A DNA stretch of 64,000 nucleotides from Gemmatimonadota bacterium (GTDB lineage Bacteria > Gemmatimonadota > Gemmatimonadetes > Palauibacterales > Palauibacteraceae). Of the stretch, positions 7,358 through 14,653 are shown in pieces. Below the pieces are notes generated by a model. That model saw nothing but the letters and a program-made list of their open reading frames with translations. It did no database searches and had not been told where the DNA came from. Location of the stretch: positions 124,001 through 188,000 of the forward strand of contig JAJEEM010000058.1 in the NCBI GenBank assembly GCA_022820995.1. The letters are read 5' to 3'. The number at the start of each line of letters is the position of its first letter. The first letter of the stretch is position 1. The translations under genes and the position numbers were made by a program.

Positions 7358-8076
7358 CTGGACGACGCACGAACTGGGGCGAGGAGGACTTGATCGCATG
7401 GATTCTGGGCGATCTGGATGCGGGCGCCGCCCAGGCGCTGACTGAGGACCTGGCGGCGTGCCCGGACCTCCGGGAACGGGCAGCGGAATACCGGCTCCTG
7501 AATCGTTCCGCGAAGGGCCTCCGGGAAGGCCCCGTCATCCGCTGGAGGCGCTTCGATTCGCCCTTCGGCGCCATGCGGGTCGCGGCGAGCCCCACGGGTC
7601 TGGTGGCGCTCTCGTGGCAGGACGAGAGCGACGATGCGTTCGTCGCCGGCCTCGAGCGCCGGTACCCGTCCACGCCCGTGGTGGGCGACGCCGACCGGCT
7701 CGCCCCCGCAGAGGAGCAGTTGACGGAGTACTTCGGCCGCCGCCGCCCCCGCTTCGACCTTCTCGTCGATCTCACGACACTGGGCGACTTCCAGCGCGCC
7801 GTGCTGGATGCCGCCTCCGGGCTCGATTTCGGCGAGGCGGTCACGTACACGGAGATTGCGCGCCGGATCGGGCGTCCGAAGGCCTCCCGGGCGGTGGGGA
7901 ACGCGCTCGGCCGCAACCCGATCCCGATCATCGTGCCGTGTCACCGCGTGATCCGGACCGACGGAACCCTCGGCGGATACACCGGCGGCCTCCGCTACAA
8001 GCGCACCCTCCTCGACATCGAGGGCCGGACCGATCTTCTCGGCTCGCACGCCCAAACGGAGATCCCCCTCGCCTGA
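7354..8076 (+). CDS. fusion: anti-sigma-like N-terminus + O6-alkylguanine-DNA alkyltransferase
   Basis: A 240-aa two-part protein. Residues 1-55 (EEDLIAWILGDLDAG..., ...DLAACPDLRERAAEYRLLN) look like the short helical sigma-binding head of anti-sigma factors, without the HxxxCxxC zinc site. Residues about 62-225 are a complete methylated-DNA-protein cysteine methyltransferase: a weakly conserved N-terminal domain, the DNA-binding helix region YTEIARRIGRPKASRAVG, and the active site PCHRV with acceptor Cys196. The ATG at 7354 overlaps the sigma factor stop. MGMT enzymes accept the alkyl group irreversibly on the Cys; here that event could alter the attached anti-sigma head. The repair activity is well supported, the anti-sigma role is inferred from position and the N-terminal sequence. 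Confidence 0.85.
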   Translation: MTGRRTNWGEEDLIAWILGDLDAGAAQALTEDLAACPDLRERAAEYRLLNRSAKGLREGPVIRWRRFDSPFGAMRVAASPTGLVALSWQDESDDAFVAGLERRYPSTPVVGDADRLAPAEEQLTEYFGRRRPRFDLLVDLTTLGDFQRAVLDAASGLDFGEAVTYTEIARRIGRPKASRAVGNALGRNPIPIIVPCHRVIRTDGTLGGYTGGLRYKRTLLDIEGRTDLLGSHAQTEIPLA

Positions 8077-8220
8077 CCGCGGGGTCGGCGTCGCGCGGAA
8101 CTCCGCCCGCCGCCGCGCGGAACTCCGGCTGCACCCGCCGGTACCTCCCCAAATGGTGCCGGGCGCCGCGCCTTCTGCGCGAACGCCGGGGAGGGGGGGA
8201 TCTTCACGGGAGTCGCAGCC

Positions 8221-9180
8221 ATGTCCACTTCATCGAAAGCCGTTGCCGCCATTGGAGTTCTGTCCATGCTGGTCGTCGCCTCCGGAGTTCCCGCGGGCGC
8301 CGGCGACGAGGCGTCCGGCCGCACCGCGACGTCGCCGCCCTCGTCGGCCACGTTCGCGCGGGCAGAACCGGGGGTGCTGGAGACGCGGCGGATTCAGGGG
8401 CACCTGCTCGATGTCGAGGGGGTGCTGAGGCGAAGGGCGACGGACGCGCTCAGCGCGGCGCAGCGGGAGAGACGGAACGCCGCCCTGAACTGGCTGCGCG
8501 AGTACCGGGAACGGGGGGAGTTCCCCCGCAACCATACGCACGCCGGCCGTGTGCCCGTCTTCGTCGACGAACACGGGACGCCGTGCGCCGTGGCCTACCT
8601 GCTTCAGAGGTCCGGTCGCGAAGACCTCGTCCGGGAGATCGCGAGCGCGGACAACAACGTGTACGCGTGGGAGCTTGCCGCCGACGCACGCTTCTCCGAG
8701 TGGCTCGCTGAGACGGGTCTCACGCTGGACGAAGCCGCGAGGATCCAGCCCGCCTACGCCGACGGTTGCCTCTGCCCCCGGGATGAGGCGTCCAACACCT
8801 GGAAATACGTCGTGCCGCTGTCGGCGCTGTCGGCCCTTGTCGGTCACCTTGAGAGACCGGAGTGGTGGACGAGGCCCGCATTTGGCGTGATCAACGGGGC
8901 CTTTGCCGTCGCACACGCGGGCTTTGCGTGGAACGCGGTGCGCGAGTGGCAGGATTCGAGCATAGGAGCCGAACTCTCCACCGCCGCCAACGCCGGGTTG
9001 GCGCTCGTGTCCGGATACACGGCGTGGAGCCTCCTGCGGTCCCGCCCGGATGAGCCTGCCGCGTCCGGGTCCGAAACGGGAGTCGCGAGCGCGCTGAGGT
9101 CGCAGCGCCCGCGGCTTCTCGCACCTTCCGCAGCCTGGGTCGGTGGGGGCCCGGGCCTGCAGGTGCGCCTGGTCCACTGA
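8221..9180 (+). CDS. conserved hypothetical exported protein with C-terminal membrane helices
   Basis: A 319-aa protein not assignable to a named function. It has a Sec signal peptide (residues 1-27). A compact conserved-looking core spans residues about 105-180: VPVFVDEHGTPCAVAYLLQRSG, then ADNNVYAWELAADARFSEWLAETGLTLDEAARIQPAY, followed by a CLCPRD motif with two cysteines. Three hydrophobic segments follow at about 197-212, 225-242 and 252-270, ending in a low-complexity tail. The Cys122 plus CxC pair suggests possible metal or disulfide chemistry but nothing more can be said. A purine-rich GGGAG lies about 9 bases before the ATG. It converges on pgi with a 31-bp gap. Confidence 0.7.
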   Translation: MSTSSKAVAAIGVLSMLVVASGVPAGAGDEASGRTATSPPSSATFARAEPGVLETRRIQGHLLDVEGVLRRRATDALSAAQRERRNAALNWLREYRERGEFPRNHTHAGRVPVFVDEHGTPCAVAYLLQRSGREDLVREIASADNNVYAWELAADARFSEWLAETGLTLDEAARIQPAYADGCLCPRDEASNTWKYVVPLSALSALVGHLERPEWWTRPAFGVINGAFAVAHAGFAWNAVREWQDSSIGAELSTAANAGLALVSGYTAWSLLRSRPDEPAASGSETGVASALRSQRPRLLAPSAAWVGGGPGLQVRLVH

Positions 9181-9211
9181 GCCGGGCAGCCGCTCCGCGC
9201 CGGGAGTCGTT

Positions 9212-10969
9212 CTAGGGGGACTCCTCGACGAGTTGGATCAGGCGACGGAGGCCGAGGCCCTCCGGGCCGCCCACGCGGACCCGGAGCGCCAGGCGTTCGC
9301 ATCGACCGAGCGCTTCGAGGTCCCCCAGGCCCTGGGCCCGGATCAGTCGGCGGAAGGTGAAGTCCGTCCCGGGGACGTGCACGTGCTCGCCGGCGTCGTC
9401 GACGAGTTGCAGGAAGACGCAGTTGTCCCCGCCCCCCTTGTGCAGTTGCCCGGTCGAGTGGAGGAAGCGCGGGCCGTAGCCGAGCGTGGTCGCGGCCCCC
9501 GTGGCTCCGGCCAGGGCGGCGCGTAGCGTCGCGAGTAGCTCTTCCTCCTCCTCGCCGCCCGCGAGAAACGCCTGCACGGCGATGTAGTCCGCCGGCTCCA
9601 CCGCGGCCAGGAAATCGTCCACCCGCGCCCGGATGCCGTCCACGTCCGGGGCCACGGGCGTGCGGGGCGGGGCGTGTCCGAACTGCGGCAACTCCCAGAC
9701 GAGGTCGACCTCGTCCGCGTCGGAGATCTGCACGTCTTCGCCCGGCTCCGCGTCCGCCGACCCTCTCTCCGGCGCGCCGCCTCCCGCCATCGCCCGGCGC
9801 GCGAGACGCTTGGCGAGCTGCACGTCGGGCTGGTTGAAGGGATGGATGCCGAGGGCGGCTCCGGCCATCGCCACGCCCACCTCCCACACGAAGAAGAGGG
9901 CGCCGAGTTCCTCGGGTCCTTCGAGCCGGATGCGCAGCGTCGGGTGGCCGGCGGCCTCGAGCGCGTCGAGGAGGTCCGGCGTCTCGTCGGCTTCTCCCCA
10001 CTGCTCCGCTTCGCGCGCCGCGTCGCCGCCGAGGAGGAGGCCGACGAAGACCCGGTCCTCTCCGTATGCCTCCGGCGGCCGCGGGGGCTCGCCGACGACC
10101 GGGACGATGCCCCGGCCCTCCTTTCCGGTGCTCTCGGCGAGGAGCTGCTCCGCCCAGTCCGGAAACGCGTTCCAGTCGGACGCCGCGACGAAGGTGACCT
10201 TGTCGCGCCCCGCGAGCGCGAGTTCTCCCAGCGCCGCCCCGAGGAGGAAGCCCGGGTTGAGGTGCACGTCGTCCCTGCACGCGTCCGCGGCCTCGGCAGC
10301 TTCCGCCAGAAGGGCCGGGACATCGGCGCCCGACAAGGCCGCCGGCACGAGGCCGAAGGGGCTCAGGGCGGAGAAGCGGCCGCCGACGTCCACGGGCGCC
10401 TCGAACACCGCCCGAAATCCCCGCTCACGGCCGAGTTCGGCGAGGGGAGACCCGGGGTCCGTGATCGCGATGAAGTGTTCCCCGGGGTCTTCCACGACTT
10501 CCGCGGTCCGCGACCAGAAGTGGCGGAAGAGCGAGAGCGTCTCGACGGTCGTGCCGGACTTGCTGGAGACGACGAAGATCGTGTTCGCCGGACGCAGCCA
10601 CTCGAGGTCGCGGAGCGCCCCGGGGTGCGTGGTGTCGACGAGCGTGAGCGGCAGCCCCTCGCCTCGCATCGTGCGCGCCACGACTTCGGGCGCGAGGCTG
10701 GAGCCCCCCATGCCGAGCAGCACGAGATCCGTGAACCAGAAGGGCACGCCCGCGCGCAACGCCTCGAGCGGACCGAGCGTGGCGGGAGACGTCTCCGGGA
10801 GCTCCAGCCACCCGAGCCGGTCGGCCAGCTCCGGCGTGTCCGGGTCCGCGCTCCACAGCGTCGGGTCCCGGCGCCAGAGCCGCGCCACCGCGTCCCCGGC
10901 GGCCCATTCCCGGAGCCGGCGATCCACGTCCTCCGTGTGGGGACCCGCGGAGAGTTCGATCTCGATCAT
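9212..10969 (-). CDS. pgi: glucose-6-phosphate isomerase
   Basis: A 585-aa phosphoglucose isomerase-fold protein interconverting glucose-6-phosphate and fructose-6-phosphate. The double SIS-domain organisation is visible: GMGGSS (86-91) and SSKSGTT (135-141) bind the sugar phosphate in the first domain, and the later FNQPDVQLAK near 410 and the HSTGQLHKGG segment near 525 belong to the second half. This variant resembles the PGI half of bifunctional transaldolase/PGI proteins rather than the classic E. coli enzyme; no transaldolase domain is attached here. It is the last gene of the minus-strand run, 15 bp after formate-THF ligase. Confidence 0.85.
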   Translation of the reverse strand: MIEIELSAGPHTEDVDRRLREWAAGDAVARLWRRDPTLWSADPDTPELADRLGWLELPETSPATLGPLEALRAGVPFWFTDLVLLGMGGSSLAPEVVARTMRGEGLPLTLVDTTHPGALRDLEWLRPANTIFVVSSKSGTTVETLSLFRHFWSRTAEVVEDPGEHFIAITDPGSPLAELGRERGFRAVFEAPVDVGGRFSALSPFGLVPAALSGADVPALLAEAAEAADACRDDVHLNPGFLLGAALGELALAGRDKVTFVAASDWNAFPDWAEQLLAESTGKEGRGIVPVVGEPPRPPEAYGEDRVFVGLLLGGDAAREAEQWGEADETPDLLDALEAAGHPTLRIRLEGPEELGALFFVWEVGVAMAGAALGIHPFNQPDVQLAKRLARRAMAGGGAPERGSADAEPGEDVQISDADEVDLVWELPQFGHAPPRTPVAPDVDGIRARVDDFLAAVEPADYIAVQAFLAGGEEEEELLATLRAALAGATGAATTLGYGPRFLHSTGQLHKGGGDNCVFLQLVDDAGEHVHVPGTDFTFRRLIRAQGLGDLEALGRCERLALRVRVGGPEGLGLRRLIQLVEESP

Positions 10970-10984
10970 GAGCCGGTCACGGGA

Positions 10985-12652
10985 CTAGAAGAGCCCGACC
11001 ACGCTCCCGTCCTCGACGATCCGGATCCCCTCCGCCGCGGGCACGCGCGGGAGCCCCGGCATCGTCATGACGGTGCCCGCCCGGGCCACGACGAAGCCCG
11101 CCCCCGCCGAGGGACGCACGTCCTGAACGGTGATGCGGAAGCCGACCGGCCGTCCGAGGCGTGCCGGGTCGTCGCTCAGGCTGTTCGGCGTCTTCGCGAT
11201 GCAGACCGGCGTATCCCCGATCCCCGCCGCCTCGAGTTGGGCGATGTCCTTCGAGGCGCGCGGCGTGTAGTCGACCCCGTCCGCGCCGTACACCTTCCGC
11301 GCGATGGCCTCGATCTTGTCCCGGATCGAAGCCTCCGCGTCGTATTTCGGCTGGAAGGCGGCCCCTCCCTCGTCCAGCGCCGCGAGCACCGCGCGGGCGA
11401 GGTCTTCGCAGCCGGCGCCGCCCCGCGCATGGCCGTCGGAACGGGCCCATGGCGCGCCCAGGTCCTCGCACGCCTCGGCCACGGCCGCGATCTCTTCGTC
11501 GGAGTCCGTCGCGAAGACGTTGATCGCCACGACCGGCTCGATGCCGAAGCCGCGGATGTTCTCGACGTGCGCGCCGAGGTTCGCGAGCCCGCCGCGGACG
11601 GCGTCGGGGTCCGGCGTGGAGAGCGCCGAGCGGTCGCCTCCGCCGTGCAGTTTGAGGGCGCGGATCGTGGCCACGAGCACGGTGGCCTCCGGGTTCAGTC
11701 CGCCGGTCCGGCACTTGATGTCGAAGAACTTCTCGGCCCCGAGATCCGAGCCGAAGCCGGCTTCCGTGATCACGACGTCGCCGAAGGCCAGCCCGGCCCG
11801 CGTCGCCATGAGCGAGTTGCAGCCGTGGGCGATGTTCGCGAAGGGCCCGCCGTGGACGAAGGCCGGCGTCCCCTCGAGCGTCTGCACGAGGTTAGGCCCG
11901 ATCGCTTCCCGCAGCAGCAGCGTCATGGCGCCCGCCACGTTCAGTTCGCGCGCCCGCACCGGCTCCCCGCCGTAGTCGTAGCCCACGATGATGCTGCTCA
12001 GCCGCTCCTCCAGATCCTCGAGGCTCGCGGCGAGGCAGAAGATCGCCATCACCTCGGAGGCGGCCGTGATCATGAAGCCGTCCTCGCGCGGCACGCCGTT
12101 GATCCGTCCCCCGAGCCCGACGACGATGTTCCTGAGCGCCCGGTCGTTCATGTCGACGGCGCGCCGCCACGTGATCTGGCGAGGGTCGATCCCGAGCCGG
12201 TTCCCCTGTTGCAGGTGGTTGTCCAGCGCAGCCGAAAGGAGCGCGTGCGCGGACGTGATCGCGTGCAGGTCTCCCGTGAAGTGGAGGTTGATGTCCGCCA
12301 TCGGGATCACCTGCGAGTACCCTCCGCCGGCGGCCCCGCCCTTGACGCCGAACACCGGGCCGAGACTCGGCTCGCGAATGCAGAGCACCGAGTTCGCCCC
12401 CACGCGGCGCAGGCCGTCGGCGAGCCCCACGGAGACGGTCGTCTTGCCCTCGCCCGCGGCCGTCGGCGTGATGCCCGTGACGAGGACGAGCCGGCCCGAC
12501 CCGGGCTCGCGCGCGAAGATGGATTCCGGGGCGACCTTCGCCTTGTGGTGGCCGTAGGGAACGAGTTCCTCGATCCCCAGCCCGATCTTCTCCCCGATCT
12601 CCCTTATGGGCCGGGGCGTCGCGGCCTCGGCGATCTGTACGTCCGTGAGCAT
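10985..12652 (-). CDS. fhs: formate-tetrahydrofolate ligase
   Basis: A 555-aa enzyme that makes 10-formyl-THF from formate, THF and ATP in one-carbon metabolism. The N-terminus MLTDVQIAEAA matches the usual start of the family, so ATG 12652 is preferred over upstream ATGs that add about 14 residues. The ATP-binding loop TPTAAGEGKTT lies at residues 62-72. Other family signatures are EPSLGPVFGVKGGAAGGG, FTGDLHAITSAHALL and AGFGSDLGAEKFFDIKCR. Length is normal. A probable terminator lies upstream, between the symporter gene and this one, so it likely has its own promoter. Confidence 0.95.
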   Translation of the reverse strand: MLTDVQIAEAATPRPIREIGEKIGLGIEELVPYGHHKAKVAPESIFAREPGSGRLVLVTGITPTAAGEGKTTVSVGLADGLRRVGANSVLCIREPSLGPVFGVKGGAAGGGYSQVIPMADINLHFTGDLHAITSAHALLSAALDNHLQQGNRLGIDPRQITWRRAVDMNDRALRNIVVGLGGRINGVPREDGFMITAASEVMAIFCLAASLEDLEERLSSIIVGYDYGGEPVRARELNVAGAMTLLLREAIGPNLVQTLEGTPAFVHGGPFANIAHGCNSLMATRAGLAFGDVVITEAGFGSDLGAEKFFDIKCRTGGLNPEATVLVATIRALKLHGGGDRSALSTPDPDAVRGGLANLGAHVENIRGFGIEPVVAINVFATDSDEEIAAVAEACEDLGAPWARSDGHARGGAGCEDLARAVLAALDEGGAAFQPKYDAEASIRDKIEAIARKVYGADGVDYTPRASKDIAQLEAAGIGDTPVCIAKTPNSLSDDPARLGRPVGFRITVQDVRPSAGAGFVVARAGTVMTMPGLPRVPAAEGIRIVEDGSVVGLF

Positions 12653-12692
12653 CCGTATCATCCCGATGAGGTGGCTTGAAAGCTGTCGTGGC

Positions 12693-12727
12693 AAAAAAAC
12701 CGTCGGAGACTCTACCGCACTCGACGC
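12693..12727 (-). terminator. probable intrinsic terminator downstream of the SSS symporter gene
   Basis: On the minus strand a hairpin with outer arms CGTCG/CGACG plus two inner pairs around a bulge (12701-12727) is followed by a run of seven T (12693-12699 on the complement). It lies about 45 bp past the symporter stop, and is the only clear T-tract hairpin in this GC-rich window. The stem is imperfect. Confidence 0.5.
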
Positions 12728-12770
12728 CTGCGGAAAACCGTCCCGCGCATCGTGCCTGCCGCGAAACCCC

Positions 12771-14474
12771 TCAGCCCGACGTGGCGGCGGACCCGCGCGG
12801 CGACGGGGGCTCCCGCCTGCGGAGGGCGAGGCCGACCCCGAGAACGGCCAGCGTCCCGACGACGTTGTACCACAGCCACGCGATCTCCGTGAAGCGCGAC
12901 ACGGCGAGCACGGCGAGCATCGAGAAGATGAGCCCGTAAAAGGCCCCCGCGGCCGTCGCCCGCTTCACGAGAAAGGCGAGGAGGAAGACGCCCAGCAGCG
13001 CGCCGTAGAAGATCGAGCCGACTTCGTTGACCGCCTCCACGAGCGACCCCAACTGGCCCGCGTAGAGCGCGAACAGCACGGCGAACCCGCCCCAGCCCAG
13101 CGTGGCGAGCCGGGAGACGAGCAGATAGTGGGCGTCCGTCCCCTCCGGTTTCACGTACCTCCGGTAGAAATCGATGACGGTGGCGCTGGACAGCGCCGTG
13201 AGTTCGGAGTCCAGCGAGGACATCGCGGCGGCGAAGATGACGGCGATCAACAGTCCCAGGATGCCGGCGGGGACATAGGCGATGAGATAGGACGGGAAGA
13301 CGTAGTTCACGTCGTTCGAAGACGCCCCCCGCACCTCGGACACGAGCGACTTCGATTCCTCCCTCAGCCGCGCGAGTTCGTCGTCGTATGCGGCGATCCG
13401 GCGCTGCAGTACGGCGGGATCGTCGCCGGCGCGGCGCGCCTCCAGCACCGCGAGCGTGCTCTCCCGGCGCAGTTCGTGCGTCCGCTCGTGCTCGGCCTCC
13501 AGCGCGGCGAAGGCGTCGGCGCGGGGACTTTCCGCGACCATGGCGGCTTCCGCCGAATTGAAGACGAGCGGGGGACGCTCGAAGTGATAGAAGACATAGA
13601 GGAGGACGCCGATGGCGAGGATGAAGACCTGCATCGGGACTTTGACGAAGGCGTTGAAGATGAGGGAAAGGCGGCTCTGGCGGAGCGAACTTGCCGTGAG
13701 ATAGCGCTGGACCTGGCTCTGGTCGGTCCCGAAGTAGCCGAGGGCGAGAAAGAGGCCTCCGATGAGTCCGGACCAGAGGGTGTATCGGTTCGTCGGATCC
13801 CAGGAGAGGTCGATGCTGCGCCACATCTCGTGGATCCCGCCGATATACGCCACGTCGCCGACGCCGACGCCCTCCGGCAGCGTCGCGAACAGCACGGCGA
13901 TCGCGATCCCGATGCCGGCGAACATGACGATCATCTGCAGCACGTCCGTCCAGATGACGGCGGTGATCCCCCCCATGATCGTATAGGCCACCGTGATGAG
14001 TCCCATGACGAGAATCGTCACGCGCTCGTCCCAGCCCATGATGACGGAGAGGACGATGGCCGGGGCGTAGAGGACGATCCCCGCCGAGAGCCCGCGCGAG
14101 ACGAGAAAGAGGAAGCTCGTCAGCGAGCGGGTTCTGGGGTCGAAGCGGCGTTCGAGGTACTCGTAGGCGGTGAAGACTTTCGAGCGATAGAAGAAGGGGA
14201 CGAACACGACGCAGAGAATGACCATGGCGATCGGCTGGCCCAGGTAGAACTGGACGAACTCCATGCCGTCGTCAAAGGCCTGTCCGGTCGTGCCGATATA
14301 CGTGATCGCGCTCGCCTGCGTCGCCATGACGGAGAGGCCGATGGCGCCCCAGCCCAGCCGGCGGTTGGCGAGGAAGAACCCCTCGACGCCGCGGTTCTTC
14401 CGGCTCTGGCGCCAGGCGAAGGCGACGACGGCGCCGAAATAGACGGCAAAGACGAGCCAGTCGAGGCCGCTCAC
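12771..14474 (-). CDS. sodium:solute symporter (SSS family)
   Basis: A 567-aa multi-pass membrane protein of the sodium/solute symporter family. About 13 hydrophobic helices are visible, with characteristic segments GFFLANRRLGWGAIGLSVMA near the N-terminus, AYTIMGGITAVIWTDVLQ (164-180), LALGYFGTDQSQVQRYLTA (243-261) and AMSSLDSELTALSSATVIDF. An unusual hydrophilic insertion at about 315-388 is rich in Glu/Arg/Leu and looks like an antiparallel coiled coil. It begins with GTG overlapping the TGA of the small membrane-protein gene. Substrate unknown; the coupled PIG-L gene suggests a deacetylated sugar or related product as cargo, which is inference. Confidence 0.88.
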   Translation of the reverse strand: MSGLDWLVFAVYFGAVVAFAWRQSRKNRGVEGFFLANRRLGWGAIGLSVMATQASAITYIGTTGQAFDDGMEFVQFYLGQPIAMVILCVVFVPFFYRSKVFTAYEYLERRFDPRTRSLTSFLFLVSRGLSAGIVLYAPAIVLSVIMGWDERVTILVMGLITVAYTIMGGITAVIWTDVLQMIVMFAGIGIAIAVLFATLPEGVGVGDVAYIGGIHEMWRSIDLSWDPTNRYTLWSGLIGGLFLALGYFGTDQSQVQRYLTASSLRQSRLSLIFNAFVKVPMQVFILAIGVLLYVFYHFERPPLVFNSAEAAMVAESPRADAFAALEAEHERTHELRRESTLAVLEARRAGDDPAVLQRRIAAYDDELARLREESKSLVSEVRGASSNDVNYVFPSYLIAYVPAGILGLLIAVIFAAAMSSLDSELTALSSATVIDFYRRYVKPEGTDAHYLLVSRLATLGWGGFAVLFALYAGQLGSLVEAVNEVGSIFYGALLGVFLLAFLVKRATAAGAFYGLIFSMLAVLAVSRFTEIAWLWYNVVGTLAVLGVGLALRRREPPSPRGSAATSG

Positions 14475-14653
14475 GGCACGCCGAAGTCGAGCAGGCGCGT
14501 GGCGAGATAGAGGAGGAGGATGAGTCCGGCCGTATAGGCGATCACCGACACGTAGAGCGCGCGCCAGCTACGGAAGGGGCCGATCCGGCCCTCGGTCTCG
14601 TCCCGGCCCTCCGGCTCTTCCCGGTCCTCGGTCTCGTCCCGGCGTTCCGTCAC
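14471..14653 (-). CDS. small membrane protein between PIG-L and symporter genes
   Basis: A 60-aa protein, easily missed because it is short. It starts with GTG at 14653, overlapping the stop of the PIG-L gene (14650-14652), and ends at 14471-14473, overlapping the GTG of the symporter. The N-terminal half is highly charged (Glu/Arg/Asp repeats) and the C-terminal half is one transmembrane helix (about 34-56, SVIAYTAGLILLLYLATRLL). The overlaps at both ends argue that it is real and translationally coupled. A role as a symporter accessory subunit is inference from position. Confidence 0.65.
   Translation of the reverse strand: MTERRDETEDREEPEGRDETEGRIGPFRSWRALYVSVIAYTAGLILLLYLATRLLDFGVP

Noticed and set aside
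9674-12679. 1001-aa plus-strand open frame
   Set aside because: It is antisense to pgi and fhs, is dominated by Arg/Glu/Val typical of the reverse frame of GC-rich genes, and has no recognisable domain.
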